A stretch of DNA of 64,000 nt from Novosphingobium silvae (GCF_009856825.1 NZ_WVTD01000001.1:496001-560000); one strand, 5' to 3'. Numbered from the stretch's first letter, positions 29,524 through 38,630 are shown. A program made the numbers and translations. Notes: generated by a model from the sequence alone, not told the origin.

Positions 29524-30083
29524 CTGCGACGCGCACCGACATCACCATCGCCGCCATCCACGGCAAGGCGCCGAAGATCCATTCCAGCGCCTTCATCGCG
29601 CCGGGCTGCCGGATCATCGGCGATGTCGAGATCGGCCCCGATGCCAGCATCTGGTACAACTGCGTGATCCGCGCCGATGTCCACCGCGTGGTGATCGGCG
29701 CGCGCACCAACATTCAGGACGGCTCCATCGTCCATTGCGACAGCCCCAAGCCGTCCAACCCGGATGGCTTTCCCACCATCATCGGCGACGACGTGCTGAT
29801 CGGCCACCTTGCCATGGTGCATGGCTGCACGCTGGAGGACCGCGCCTTCGTGGGGCTTGGCGCGATCGTGATGGACGCGAGCTACATCGAGGCAGACGGA
29901 ATGCTGGCGGCAGGTGCGCAGCTCACCGGCAAGCGCATCGGCGCGCGCCAGCTCTGGATCGGGCGCCCCGCGAAGTACGTGCGCGATCTCGACGATGCGG
30001 CCATGGCAGCAAACCGCGCGGGGGTCGCGGGCTATGTCGCCAACGGGCGCATGCATGCCGAGGCGCTGGGTCTCACGTCCTGA
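29520..30083 (+). CDS. Gamma-carbonic anhydrase family protein
   Basis: A 187-residue left-handed beta-helix (hexapeptide repeat) protein. It carries the metal-binding histidines of the gamma class in the IVHCD and GHLAMVHGCTL segments, and IWYNCVIRADVHRVVIGARTNIQDGS, the conserved entrance of the repeat domain. Activity may be carbonic anhydrase or another hexapeptide-fold function. ATGA overlap with the preceding gene fixes the start; its stop shares bases with the next ATG (TGATG). Confidence 0.9.
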   Translation: MTATRTDITIAAIHGKAPKIHSSAFIAPGCRIIGDVEIGPDASIWYNCVIRADVHRVVIGARTNIQDGSIVHCDSPKPSNPDGFPTIIGDDVLIGHLAMVHGCTLEDRAFVGLGAIVMDASYIEADGMLAAGAQLTGKRIGARQLWIGRPAKYVRDLDDAAMAANRAGVAGYVANGRMHAEALGLTS

Positions 30084-30361
30084 TGGCGAGGGCAAGGACT
30101 GCGCTGCCGCCAGCAGAGGCGCTGCGCAGCCTGGTCGATGCGGAAGGGCGGCTTGCGCTGCACGTCACGCCGGGCGCACGCATGCAGGCGCTGGAGATCG
30201 CGGACGGCCGCCTTTCGGCCAAGGTCCGTGCCAAGCCGCAGGATGGCGAGGCGAACGACGCCGTTCGCGAACTCCTTGCACAGGCGCTTGGCCTCGCGCC
30301 TACGCGCGTCGTGCTCGTGAAAGGCGCCACATCGCGCGAAAAGCAGTTCCGGATCGGCTAA
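30083..30361 (+). CDS. DUF167 (YggU) family protein
   Basis: A 92-residue member of DUF167, starting MARARTALPPAEALRSLVD. The typical core is LHVTPGARMQALEI...LSAKVRAKPQDGEANDAVRELLAQAL and the ending VLVKGATSREKQFRI. Family role is unknown. The ATG overlaps the gamma-carbonic anhydrase stop by one base. It ends the overlapping chain that starts at the GNAT gene and converges with the hemoglobin gene. Confidence 0.9.
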   Translation: MARARTALPPAEALRSLVDAEGRLALHVTPGARMQALEIADGRLSAKVRAKPQDGEANDAVRELLAQALGLAPTRVVLVKGATSREKQFRIG

Positions 30362-30416
30362 GCCGCGTCGGTGGGGCAGGGCAGCGGCCTGGACACCGGT
30401 CTCGCAGCAGTGGCCC

Positions 30417-30830
30417 TCAGCGTGCCATCCCGCGCGCCAGCCTTGCCAGCGTGTCGCTCATGCTGGCCGCGATCAGCGAGGGCTGCGGCGCCACGTCGGC
30501 GATGGCGCGCTCCATGGCCTCGGCCCACTGGCCCGCAGTCTCGGCATCGATGGGCATGGCGCTATGCAGGCTCATCATGCAGCGCCCGGGGTTCTCCTCG
30601 AACCAGTCGCGCGGGCCGCCCGCCCAACCGGCCAGGAAGCGCGGCAACGAGGCACGCACCCGGGCGAGATCGGCCGCGTGCATGGCGCGAAGACGGGCAT
30701 AGGCCGGATCGGTGTCCATCAGGTCGTAGAACCGCGCCGCGATCGCCTCGAACACGGGCGCGCCGCCAAGGCGCTCGAACGGCGATGGCGCGCTGGCGGC
30801 TGGAGAAGCTTCGGACGGGGCGGACAACAT
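30417..30830 (-). CDS. Truncated hemoglobin, group II
   Basis: A 137-residue two-over-two hemoglobin. It has FERLGGAPVFEAIAARFYDLM, the ligand-pocket segment LPRFLAGWAGGPRDWFEENPG and MSLHSAMPID with the proximal histidine, then the C-terminal helix ending WAEAMERAIAD. Group II globins are tied to oxygen or nitric-oxide handling. The first 18 residues are a poorly conserved extension, so the true start may be further in. It is transcribed downstream of the DNA ligase gene after a parS-containing gap. Confidence 0.88.
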   Translation of the reverse strand: MLSAPSEASPAASAPSPFERLGGAPVFEAIAARFYDLMDTDPAYARLRAMHAADLARVRASLPRFLAGWAGGPRDWFEENPGRCMMSLHSAMPIDAETAGQWAEAMERAIADVAPQPSLIAASMSDTLARLARGMAR

Positions 30831-30875
30831 CGATCTCCGGGGGCAGGCAGGTTCAGCTTACCCTTCTATCCAGGA

Positions 30876-30891
30876 TGTTTCACGTGGAACC
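30876..30891. other. parS-like site 8 (ligase - hemoglobin gap)
   Basis: TGTTTCACGTGGAACC has the palindromic core with a T/C change in the left half and a changed last base. It is intergenic. Confidence 0.75.
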
Positions 30892-30901
30892 TTGATCGGG
30901 G

Positions 30902-32509
30902 TCAATCGCGAATGAGGCCGCGCAGCGTCTCCAGACGGTCCGCCTCATGCGCCGGCTTGTCGGAGCGGATGCGGTTGATGCGCGGGAAGCGCATCGCCAC
31001 GCCCGACTTGTGCCGCTTGCTCGCATGGACCGAATCGAACGCCACTTCGAAAACCAGCGTGCGGTCCGTCTCGCGCACCGGACCGAAGCGGTTGACGGTA
31101 TGGTTGCGCACATAGCGGTCGAGCCACTTCAGCTCCTCGTCGGTGAAGCCGAAGTAGGCTTTGCCGACGGGAAGCAGCTCCGCGCCTTCATCGGGATTGC
31201 CGTCCCAGCAGCCGAACGTATAGTCGGAATAGAAGGAGCTGCGCTTGCCGGAGCCGCGCTGGGCATACATCAGCACGCAGTCGATCAGCAGCGGATCGCG
31301 CTTCCACTTGTACCACAGGCCCGTCCTCCGGCCCGCGACATAGGGACTGTCGCGCCGCTTAAGCATGACGCCTTCGATCGCATCGTCGCGCGCGCGCTCG
31401 CGGATGGCGGAAAGCTCGGCGAAGTCGGCCGCCGGGATGACGGTGGAGAGGTCGAACCGGTCGGGCTCCAGGCGAGGGAGCAGGGCCTCCAGCGCCGCGC
31501 GCCGCACGGTCCATGGCAGGGCGCGCAGGTCCTCGCCTTCCAGGATGAGTACGTCGTAAAGGCGCACGAAGGCGGGATATTCCTCGCGCATCTTGCGGCT
31601 GACGGTCTTGCGGCCGAGCCGCTGTTGCAGGGCATTGAAGCTGGCAGCACCGCCCTGCGTGCGCTCATTCGCCTCGCCGCCCTGGTGGACGCCGCGCACC
31701 AGCAGTTCGCCGTCGAGCACGGCGTCGATGTGCAAGGCTTCGGCAATCTCGGGGAAAGTGCCGGAAATGTCGTCGCCCGAACGCGAGTAGACGCGGGTCT
31801 CTCCACCGGCGCGCACCACCTGCACGCGGATGCCGTCCCACTTCCATTCGGCGGCATAGTCGGCAAGGTCGACCTGCGTCTCCTCCAGCCCGTGCGCCAG
31901 CATGAAGGGGCGGAACAGCGGCAGGTCCTCGCTGCTCGGCGGCTCCGCGCCATGCGCCGCCCAGTCGAACAGCGCAGAGTAGGGCGGCGACTGGCCGTGC
32001 CAGTGCTCCTCGACGTCTTCCACCGCGACATCGAAGGCCTGCGCGAACGCGGTCTTGGCAAGCCGCGCCGAGATGCCGATGCGCATCGCGCCCGTCGCCA
32101 TCTTGAGCAGGGCATAGCGCCCGTTCGCATCGAGCCTGTCGAGCAGGCGGGGCAGCTCCGTCATGACGTTCGCGCGGGTCATGCGTGAAAGCGCGTCCAC
32201 CGCCTGTGACACCGTGGGCGGGGAAGGGGCCTCGGCGGGTTCGGGCCAGAGCAGGCTGGCGGTCTCCGCCGAATCGCCTACGTAGTCACGGCTCAGTGTC
32301 CAGAGCACCGGGTCGATGCGTTCGGTCAGGAGGTTGCGGATGGTGGAGCTCTTGACCGCCGGGAAGTCCAGCCCGTCGGTCAGCGCCGCCAGCGCCCAGC
32401 CCCGGTCGGGATCGGGCGTTTCGCGCAGGTAGTCGGCCAGGAGCTTGAGCTTGGCGTTACGGCTGCGGGTATAGACCAGCGCGTCCAGCAGGGCGGCGAA
32501 ATCCTCCAT
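30902..32509 (-). CDS. ATP-dependent DNA ligase
   Basis: A 535-residue ligase with the N-terminal helical domain, an adenylation domain and an OB fold. The catalytic lysine is in EWKWDGIR (Lys223), the VLDGELLV motif follows, and IEGVMLKRRDSPYVAGRRTG with WYKWKRDP carries the rest of the nucleotide site. This is the class found with a metallo-beta-lactamase exonuclease, a DNA-damage pair, and the exonuclease gene lies just upstream. The Lhr-type helicase often found in this locus is absent here. Confidence 0.92.
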   Translation of the reverse strand: MEDFAALLDALVYTRSRNAKLKLLADYLRETPDPDRGWALAALTDGLDFPAVKSSTIRNLLTERIDPVLWTLSRDYVGDSAETASLLWPEPAEAPSPPTVSQAVDALSRMTRANVMTELPRLLDRLDANGRYALLKMATGAMRIGISARLAKTAFAQAFDVAVEDVEEHWHGQSPPYSALFDWAAHGAEPPSSEDLPLFRPFMLAHGLEETQVDLADYAAEWKWDGIRVQVVRAGGETRVYSRSGDDISGTFPEIAEALHIDAVLDGELLVRGVHQGGEANERTQGGAASFNALQQRLGRKTVSRKMREEYPAFVRLYDVLILEGEDLRALPWTVRRAALEALLPRLEPDRFDLSTVIPAADFAELSAIRERARDDAIEGVMLKRRDSPYVAGRRTGLWYKWKRDPLLIDCVLMYAQRGSGKRSSFYSDYTFGCWDGNPDEGAELLPVGKAYFGFTDEELKWLDRYVRNHTVNRFGPVRETDRTLVFEVAFDSVHASKRHKSGVAMRFPRINRIRSDKPAHEADRLETLRGLIRD

Positions 32510-32563
32510 CAGCGGACGGCACCGGATAAGTACCGATGCCGGGCGCCGTCGTGGTCAGCGGCC

Positions 32564-33568
32564 TCAATCATCCTCGTCCTCATATCCCACGAGAGCCAGT
32601 GCCCGGGCCCGCCGCTGGTTGAGCTGGCACCAGCGCAGCATCGCTTCCTCGCGGCCATGGGTGATCCACGTCTCCGCCGGGTTCACATCCTGCACGGTGC
32701 GGGTCAGCTCGTCCCAGTCCGCGTGGTCGGATATGATCAGCGGCAGTTCCACCATGCGCTGGCGGGCGCGCTGCCGCACCTGCATCCAGCCCGAGGCCAT
32801 GGCGGTGATCGGCTCGGGCAGGCGGCGGCTCCAGCGATCGTTGAGCGCGGACGGCGGAGCGACGATCACGCTGCCCGCCAGATCCTCGCGCCGTGCGTCG
32901 GACACAAGGCGCAGGTCGCCAAGCGCGATGCCCCAATCCTCGTAGAGCCGGCACATGCGCTCCATCGCACCGTGGAGCCAGATGGTGTCGTGGTGCCCGG
33001 CGCGGCGAAGCTCGGCAATCAGCCGCTGCGCCTTGCCGAGCGCATAGGCGCCCACCAGCACGCAGCGCTCCGGGTTGGCCGCAAGGGCGGCAAGCAGCTT
33101 GGCGATCTCCTGCTCCACGGGTGGGTGGCGGAAGACGGGGAGGCCGAAAGTGGCTTCGGTGACGAGGACGTCGCAGGGCGTTACTTCGAAAGGAGGGCAG
33201 GTGGGATCGGCGCGGCGCTTGAAATCGCCGGTGACGATGATCCGCTCGCCGGCGTGTTCGAGCAGGATCTGCGCGGAACCCAGGACATGGCCAGCGGGAA
33301 TCCACGTGGCGTGGACGCCGCCCGCCAGCGCGATCCGCTCGCCATAAGGCACCGGCACCGCGCCGTCCTCGGTGGCATAGCGCAGCTTCATGATCGCCAG
33401 CGTCTCGGGCGTGGCGAAAGTCTCGCCGTGGCCGCCGCGCGCGTGGTCGGCATGGCCGTGAGTGACGAGCGCGCGGTCGACAGGGCGGGCGGGATCGATC
33501 CAGCAGTCCGCCGGGACGACATGGATTCCCCAGGGCTCGGGTCTGATCCAGGAGAATTCACGGGCCAT
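32564..33568 (-). CDS. Ligase-associated exonuclease, metallo-beta-lactamase fold
   Basis: A 334-residue nuclease of the beta-CASP/MBL type. The metal site THGHADHARGG is near residue 37, the motif IVTGDFKRRADPTCPPFEV gives the next ligands, and the C-terminal HxxxxxE-like SDHADWDELTRTV is also present. In the family it processes DNA ends for the neighbouring ligase. It precedes the ligase gene by 54 bp on the same strand, so they form a two-gene operon. A strong terminator of clpA separates it from the upstream gene. Confidence 0.9.
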   Translation of the reverse strand: MAREFSWIRPEPWGIHVVPADCWIDPARPVDRALVTHGHADHARGGHGETFATPETLAIMKLRYATEDGAVPVPYGERIALAGGVHATWIPAGHVLGSAQILLEHAGERIIVTGDFKRRADPTCPPFEVTPCDVLVTEATFGLPVFRHPPVEQEIAKLLAALAANPERCVLVGAYALGKAQRLIAELRRAGHHDTIWLHGAMERMCRLYEDWGIALGDLRLVSDARREDLAGSVIVAPPSALNDRWSRRLPEPITAMASGWMQVRQRARQRMVELPLIISDHADWDELTRTVQDVNPAETWITHGREEAMLRWCQLNQRRARALALVGYEDEDD

Positions 33569-33575
33569 GGATGAG

Positions 33576-33609
33576 AAAAGGGCCGGGAACCGCGTGGTTC
33601 CCGGCCCTT
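33576..33609 (-). terminator. Rho-independent terminator of clpA
   Basis: A 12-bp perfect stem GGGCCGGGAACC/GGTTCCCGGCCC with a 4-base loop (33580-33607) is followed by TTTTCT on the minus strand. It lies about 55 bp past the clpA stop and 8 bp ahead of the exonuclease start. Confidence 0.85.
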
Positions 33610-33664
33610 GTCGATGGGTCAGCTTCGATCAGGGTTGTACCTGCCGGGCGGGCAGGCGCCCGCG

Positions 33665-36037
33665 TCAGTCGTCCGAGCTGGTCTCCGGCTGGTTGCCGGG
33701 CTTGCGGGCCGTGCGGGCAGGTGCCTTGCGCGCTTTGGACACGCGCGGGGCCGAAGGCGTCAGCTCGAAATTGAGCCCATCGTCCTTCACCGAGACGTGA
33801 ACCTCGCCGCCGTGCGCGAGCTTGCCGAAGAGGAGTTCCTCGGCGAGCGGCTGCTTGACCTTCTCCTGAATGACGCGGCCCATCGGACGCGCACCGTAGA
33901 GCTTGTCGTAGCCGCGGTCGCCCAGCCAGGTCCGCGCGTCCGAATCGAACTGGATGTGGACGTTCTGGTCGGCCAGCTGCAGTTCGAGCTGGAGGATGAA
34001 CTTGTCCACCACCCGGCTGATCGTGTCCTTGGCAAGGTAGGCGAAGGGCACGATGGCATCGAGGCGGTTGCGGAATTCGGGCGTGAACATCTGCTTCACC
34101 GCTTCTTCGCCAGCGTCCGCCTTCGACGTGTCGCCAAAGCCGATGCCCTGCCTTGCCATGTCCGACGCGCCCGCGTTGGTGGTCATGATCAGGACCACGT
34201 TGCGGAAGTCCACGGTCTTGCCGTGGTGGTCGGTCAGGCGGCCGTTGTCCATCACCTGCAGCAGGATGTTGAACAGGTCGGGATGCGCCTTCTCGATCTC
34301 GTCGAGCAGGAGGACGCAGTGCGGGTTCTGGTCGATCGCATCGGTCAGGAGGCCGCCCTGGTCGAAGCCAACATAGCCCGGAGGCGCGCCGATCAGGCGG
34401 CTGACCGAATGACGCTCCATGTATTCCGACATGTCGAAGCGCTTGAGCTCGATGCCCATGATCTGGGCGAGCTGGCGCGCGACCTCGGTTTTGCCGACGC
34501 CCGTGGGGCCGGAGAACAGGAACGAGCCGATCGGCTTGTCCGGATCGCGAAGTCCGGCGCGGCTGAGCTTCATGGCGGTGGAAAGGACGGTGATCGCCTT
34601 GTCCTGCCCGAACACCACGCGCTTCAGGTCACGCTCAAGGTTCTCCAGCGCCTTCTTGTCGTCCGAAGAGACGGACTTGGGCGGGATGCGCGCCATTGTG
34701 GCGATCACCTGCTCGATCTCGCGCGCGGTGATCGTCTTCTTGCGGCGGCTGGGCGGCACCAGCATCTGCATCGCGCCCACTTCGTCGATCACGTCGATCG
34801 CCTTGTCGGGCAGCTTGCGGTCGTTGATGTAGCGCGCCGAAAGCTCCACCGCGGTCTTGATCGCGTCGGGCGTATACTTGACCTTGTGGTGCTCCTCGAA
34901 GGCGGTGCGCAGGCCCTTGAGGATCTTGATCGTATCCTCGACCGTGGGCTCGTTCACGTCGATCTTCTGGAACCGGCGCAGCAGGGCGCGGTCCTTCTCG
35001 AAGTGGTTGCGGAACTCCTTGTAGGTGGTCGAGCCGATGCAGCGGATCGTCCCGCCCGAAAGCGCGGGCTTGAGGAGGTTCGATGCGTCCATCGCGCCGC
35101 CGCTGGTCGCGCCGGCCCCGATCACGGTGTGGATCTCGTCGATGAACAGCACCGCGTGCGGCATCTTCTCCAACTCGGAGACGACCTGCTTCAGGCGTTC
35201 CTCAAAGTCGCCGCGATAGCGCGTGCCCGCCAGCAGCGAGCCCATGTCGAGCGAATAGATCACCGCCTCGGCCAGCACCTCGGGCACTTCGCCTTCGACG
35301 ATCTTGCGGGCAAGGCCCTCGGCGATGGCGGTCTTGCCCACGCCCGGATCACCCACGTAGAGCGGGTTGTTCTTGGAGCGGCGGCACAGGATCTGGATCG
35401 TGCGGTCCACTTCGGGGCCGCGCCCGATCAGCGGGTCGACCTTGCCGTTCAGCGCCTTCTCGTTGAGATTGACGGTGAACTGGTCGAGCGCGGAATCCTT
35501 CTTGTTGCCGGCGGCGGCCTTGGCCTCGTTCTTGTCCTCGGGCGTGGGAGTGCTGTCGTCCGCCGCGCCCTTCGGGCCGCGCTCCTCGACGCGCTTGCCG
35601 CCCTTGCCGATGCCGTGGCTGATATAGCTGACCGCGTCGAGCCGGCTCATGTCCTGCTGCTGCAGGAAGTAGACCGCATAGCTGTCGCGCTCGGAGAACA
35701 GGGCGACGAGCACGTTGGCGCCGGTCACCGTGTCCTTGCCCGAGGACTGGACATGCAGGATCGCGCGCTGGATCACGCGCTGGAAGCCCGCGGTCGGGGC
35801 GGGGTCGCCCTTTTCCTCGGTCTTGAGCGACTGGTATTCCTGATCGAGGTACTGGCGCACCACGTCGCCCAGATCACCCAGGTCCACGCCGCAAGCCTGC
35901 ATGACCTGGGCCGCGTCGGTGTCGTCGATCAGCGCGAGCAGCAGGTGCTCGAGCGTCGCGTACTCGTGGCTGCGCTCAGACGCGTGAGACAGAGCCGAGT
36001 GCAGGGTCTTTTCAAGGCTTTGGGCGAAACTGGGCAT
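33665..36037 (-). CDS. clpA: ATP-dependent Clp protease ATP-binding subunit ClpA
   Basis: ClpA unfolds substrates and feeds them to ClpP. The 790-residue protein has the N-domain repeats (MPSFAQSLEKTLHSALSHA), two AAA+ modules with Walker A GDPGVGKTAI near 232 and GPTGVGKTEV near 512, and the ClpP-docking loop in ARQGIGFGD near 634. The tail is rich in Arg and Pro. Length and order match ClpA. The adaptor gene clpS, often adjacent, is not in this gap. A sigma32-like promoter lies upstream (36109-36136). Confidence 0.95.
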   Translation of the reverse strand: MPSFAQSLEKTLHSALSHASERSHEYATLEHLLLALIDDTDAAQVMQACGVDLGDLGDVVRQYLDQEYQSLKTEEKGDPAPTAGFQRVIQRAILHVQSSGKDTVTGANVLVALFSERDSYAVYFLQQQDMSRLDAVSYISHGIGKGGKRVEERGPKGAADDSTPTPEDKNEAKAAAGNKKDSALDQFTVNLNEKALNGKVDPLIGRGPEVDRTIQILCRRSKNNPLYVGDPGVGKTAIAEGLARKIVEGEVPEVLAEAVIYSLDMGSLLAGTRYRGDFEERLKQVVSELEKMPHAVLFIDEIHTVIGAGATSGGAMDASNLLKPALSGGTIRCIGSTTYKEFRNHFEKDRALLRRFQKIDVNEPTVEDTIKILKGLRTAFEEHHKVKYTPDAIKTAVELSARYINDRKLPDKAIDVIDEVGAMQMLVPPSRRKKTITAREIEQVIATMARIPPKSVSSDDKKALENLERDLKRVVFGQDKAITVLSTAMKLSRAGLRDPDKPIGSFLFSGPTGVGKTEVARQLAQIMGIELKRFDMSEYMERHSVSRLIGAPPGYVGFDQGGLLTDAIDQNPHCVLLLDEIEKAHPDLFNILLQVMDNGRLTDHHGKTVDFRNVVLIMTTNAGASDMARQGIGFGDTSKADAGEEAVKQMFTPEFRNRLDAIVPFAYLAKDTISRVVDKFILQLELQLADQNVHIQFDSDARTWLGDRGYDKLYGARPMGRVIQEKVKQPLAEELLFGKLAHGGEVHVSVKDDGLNFELTPSAPRVSKARKAPARTARKPGNQPETSSDD

Positions 36038-36108
36038 TTAAGCGACCTTCATTTCGAGGGACGACTCTCCTTGCGGGGGAGCTTGGCGGGCTAGAGGTTT
36101 CAGCGACG

Positions 36109-36136
36109 ATATAGGAACGATCAGGACCGTTGCGAG
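36109..36136 (-). promoter_or_regulatory. Candidate heat-shock (RpoH) promoter of clpA
   Basis: On the minus strand CTCG (36133-36136) is followed after 17 bp by CCTATAT (36109-36115). The alphaproteobacterial RpoH consensus is CTTG-N17/18-CYTATNT, so the downstream box fits fully and the upstream box in three of four bases. The leader to the ATG would be about 65 bases. Confidence 0.45.
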
Positions 36137-36199
36137 GTTGCCGCCAATTGCCCCCGCATCGGAGCCTTGTGACAAGGCCGGGTGGCAAGGCTGGCGCCT

Positions 36200-36418
36200 T
36201 CAAGATGATCGCGGCCTGAACAGCGCGTCGGCGGCGAGCCGGTGGGCCGAGGACTTGTTTCTATGGGCGCGGACCCGTTCGATCTCGGCTTCCAGAAGGG
36301 CGATGCGTGCGTCGCATTCGTCCAGCGAATAGCGCTCCAGGCTTTCGCTGGCGAGGAGGCTGGCAGCGCCGAAGTCTCCTTCGACAAGCCGCCGCCGCGG
36401 TCGATCGTCGTCGTCCAT
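36200..36418 (-). CDS. DUF1192 family protein
   Basis: A 72-residue protein with the DUF1192 pattern: acidic start MDDDDRPRRR, then ESLERYSLDECDARIALLEAEIERVRAHRNK and an end rich in Ala/Arg. It is one long amphipathic helix, likely a coiled coil. The family is alphaproteobacterial and of unknown role. It is divergent from the quinone reductase at 36506, a pairing I recall from related genomes. Confidence 0.85.
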   Translation of the reverse strand: MDDDDRPRRRLVEGDFGAASLLASESLERYSLDECDARIALLEAEIERVRAHRNKSSAHRLAADALFRPRSS

Positions 36419-36505
36419 TGCAAAGCAGCATCGGACGGTATCCCCTGGCTGTCAATGGGGCGAAAGGTGTTCCCCGTAGCCGCTTGCTGTGGCAACACAC
36501 CCCCG

Positions 36506-37522
36506 ATGTCAGCTGACGCCGCGCCTGCGAATCCGCCCGCTACTATGACTGCTATGGGCTATGACGAGCCCGGTGGGCCCGAAGTGCTCCGCGCAGAGAC
36601 GCTCGACGTGCCGGTGCCGGGGCGCGGCGAAGTGCTGGTCAAAGTGGCCTTCGCCGGCGTCAACCGGCCCGATGTCGTGCAGCGGCAGGGCAACTATCCG
36701 CCGCCGCCCGGTGCCTCGCCTATTCCCGGGCTGGAGATCTCGGGCACTGTCGCGGCCGTGGGCGAAGGCGTGGACGGCATTGCCGTGGGCGAGCGCGTCT
36801 GCGCGCTGGTCGCGGGCGGAGGCTATGCGCAATATTGTATCGCCGATGCCGGGCACTGCCTGCAGGTGCCCGCCGGGCTCGCCATGGACGAGGCGGCGGC
36901 GCTGCCTGAGACGCTCTTCACCGTCTGGCACAACGTTTTCGAGCGCTGCTGCGCGCGCGAGGGAGAGACGCTGCTGGTGCATGGCGGCACCAGCGGGATC
37001 GGCACGATGGCGACGATGCTGGGGCGCGCCTTCGGGCTGACGGTGATCGTCACCTGCGGCTCGCCCGACAAGTGCGCCGCCGCACTTGGTATCGGCGCCC
37101 ACCACGCGATCGACTACAAGGCCACCGATTTCGTGGAGGAAGTGGCCCGGATCACCGAAGGGCGGGGAGTGGACCTCGTGCTCGACATGGTGGCGGGAAG
37201 CTATGTCCCGCGCAACCTGAAGTGCCTTGCGCCCGAAGGCCGGCATGTGACCATCGCGGTGCAGGGCGGGACCAGGGCCGAGATCAACATGGCGGTGGTC
37301 ATGTCGCGGCGCTACACGCTCACCGGCTCCACGCTGCGGCCGCGCTCGGCCCAGTTCAAGACGCTGCTGGCGCAGGAGATTCGCGACAACGCCTGGCCGC
37401 TCGTCGCCGAAGGGGCGCTGCGGCCGGTGATGGATACGCGCTTTCCACTGGCAGAGGCCGCCGCCGCGCACGCGCGGATGGAAGCGGGCGACCACATCGG
37501 CAAGATCGTGCTCGAGACCTGA
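36506..37522 (+). CDS. NAD(P)H quinone oxidoreductase, PIG3-like
   Basis: A 338-residue zinc-free MDR enzyme similar to the PIG3 quinone reductase. It has VAFAGVNRPDVVQRQGNYPPPPGASPIPGLEISG, the nucleotide motif HGGTSGIGTMA, and ends HARMEAGDHIGKIVLE. The ATG at 36506 begins MSADAAPANPPATMTAMGYDEPGGPE; an internal ATG at 36545 is possible. A parS-like site follows the stop. The substrate is unknown; it differs from the QorA-like gene at 6468 in sequence and neighbourhood. Confidence 0.88.
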   Translation: MSADAAPANPPATMTAMGYDEPGGPEVLRAETLDVPVPGRGEVLVKVAFAGVNRPDVVQRQGNYPPPPGASPIPGLEISGTVAAVGEGVDGIAVGERVCALVAGGGYAQYCIADAGHCLQVPAGLAMDEAAALPETLFTVWHNVFERCCAREGETLLVHGGTSGIGTMATMLGRAFGLTVIVTCGSPDKCAAALGIGAHHAIDYKATDFVEEVARITEGRGVDLVLDMVAGSYVPRNLKCLAPEGRHVTIAVQGGTRAEINMAVVMSRRYTLTGSTLRPRSAQFKTLLAQEIRDNAWPLVAEGALRPVMDTRFPLAEAAAAHARMEAGDHIGKIVLET

Positions 37523-37575
37523 GGCGGTCCAAAGCCGAAGACCGCAAAGCCGGCGCGCGCCTGCGGCAGCGAAAA

Positions 37576-37591
37576 GGTTCCACGTGGAACG
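37576..37591. other. parS-like site 9 (upstream of trcR)
   Basis: GGTTCCACGTGGAACG keeps the 14-bp palindrome GTTCCACGTGGAAC and differs only at the two outer bases. It is intergenic, 54 bp after the quinone reductase stop. Confidence 0.85.
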
Positions 37592-37725
37592 TCGCGGCGG
37601 GGCTGCGGTGAAGTGCCGCGATTTTCGAGCCTTTTACTTGCCGAATCCGCGAAGATCGCCTAGATCGACCCGGTTCGGCCGCTCCGCAAGGGGTGGCCCT
37701 TATTGTTTCCGCCGGAGATAGAGAC

Positions 37726-38430
37726 ATGAGCCAGCCCACTCCGCTGATGCCGCACGCGACCGCTTCGTGGCTGGTCGACAGCACTGCCCTGACGTTCGAG
37801 CAGATCGCAGAGTTCTGCGGTCTTCACATGCTCGAAGTCCAGGCCATGGCCGACGATCTGGCATCCAGCAAGTATACCGGACGCGATCCCGTACGCTCGG
37901 GCGAGCTGACGATGGAAGAGATCGAGAAGGGGCAGGCCAACCCCGAGTACAAGCTGCGCATGCACAAGGTGCCGCTCGCGCAGAACCGTACCAAGGGCCC
38001 GCGCTACACCCCGGTGTCCAAGCGCCAGGACAAGCCGGACGGCATCGCCTGGATCCTGCGCAATCACCCCGAGGTCTCGGACGCGCAGATCGGCAAGCTG
38101 ATCGGCACCACGCGCAACACGATCGCGGCCATCCGCGACCGTTCGCACTGGAACATCAACAACATCACGCCCAAGGATCCGGTGACGCTCGGCCTGTGCT
38201 CGCAGCGCGAGCTCGACGCCATCGTCGCCAAGGCCGCCAAGAAGGCAGGCATCGAGGATGACGGACTGAGCGACGAGCGCCTGTCCGACGATCGCTCGGC
38301 GCTGATCGAGGAACTGCGCGCCGAGCGCCAGGCTGCCGTACAGGCCGCCAGCGAAGCGGCCCAGGAAGCCGAAGTCGCCGCATGGCTCGAAGCCAAGCGG
38401 GCAGCCCAAGCACAGGAACGCGGCGAGTAA
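37726..38430 (+). CDS. trcR: Cell cycle transcriptional regulator TrcR (DUF1013)
   Basis: TrcR is an alphaproteobacterial DUF1013 protein tied to cell-cycle transcription. The 234-residue protein begins MSQPTPLMPHATASWLVDSTALTFEQIAEFCGLH, then the strongly conserved DPVRSGELTMEEIEKGQANPEYKL. A second helix-turn-helix-like segment is WILRNHPEVSDAQIGKLIGTTRNTI. The tail is a long charged helix. GGAGA lies 10 bases before the ATG. It is monocistronic, followed by a hairpin. Confidence 0.92.
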   Translation: MSQPTPLMPHATASWLVDSTALTFEQIAEFCGLHMLEVQAMADDLASSKYTGRDPVRSGELTMEEIEKGQANPEYKLRMHKVPLAQNRTKGPRYTPVSKRQDKPDGIAWILRNHPEVSDAQIGKLIGTTRNTIAAIRDRSHWNINNITPKDPVTLGLCSQRELDAIVAKAAKKAGIEDDGLSDERLSDDRSALIEELRAERQAAVQAASEAAQEAEVAAWLEAKRAAQAQERGE

Positions 38431-38441
38431 TCGCCGGAACG

Positions 38442-38490
38442 CCGCAGGCACCTTCGCGAACATGCGCGGGTGCCTGCGGGCGGGCTTCTT
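38442..38490 (+). terminator. Candidate terminator of trcR
   Basis: An 11-bp perfect stem CCGCAGGCACC/GGTGCCTGCGG (38442-38452 and 38469-38479) with a 16-base loop is followed by GCGGGCTTCTT. The loop is long and the U run broken, so it may act poorly. Confidence 0.5.
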
Positions 38491-38630
38491 TCTGAACTTG
38501 AAGTAAGCGGAACGGCCTGCGGTCGGCCGCTATGCGGCGCTACAGGCGAGCCTAATCAGGCGCGCTTCTTTACGGTGCGCGCCCGTGACTGCCTGCCCTT
38601 GCCGCAAACCGGCCGCGCAGGCCTGCCAGC

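Noticed and set aside
33608..36094. Very long open frame on the plus strand opposite clpA
   Set aside because: The minus-strand frame encodes a complete ClpA with all motifs; the plus frame is a GC-rich shadow.
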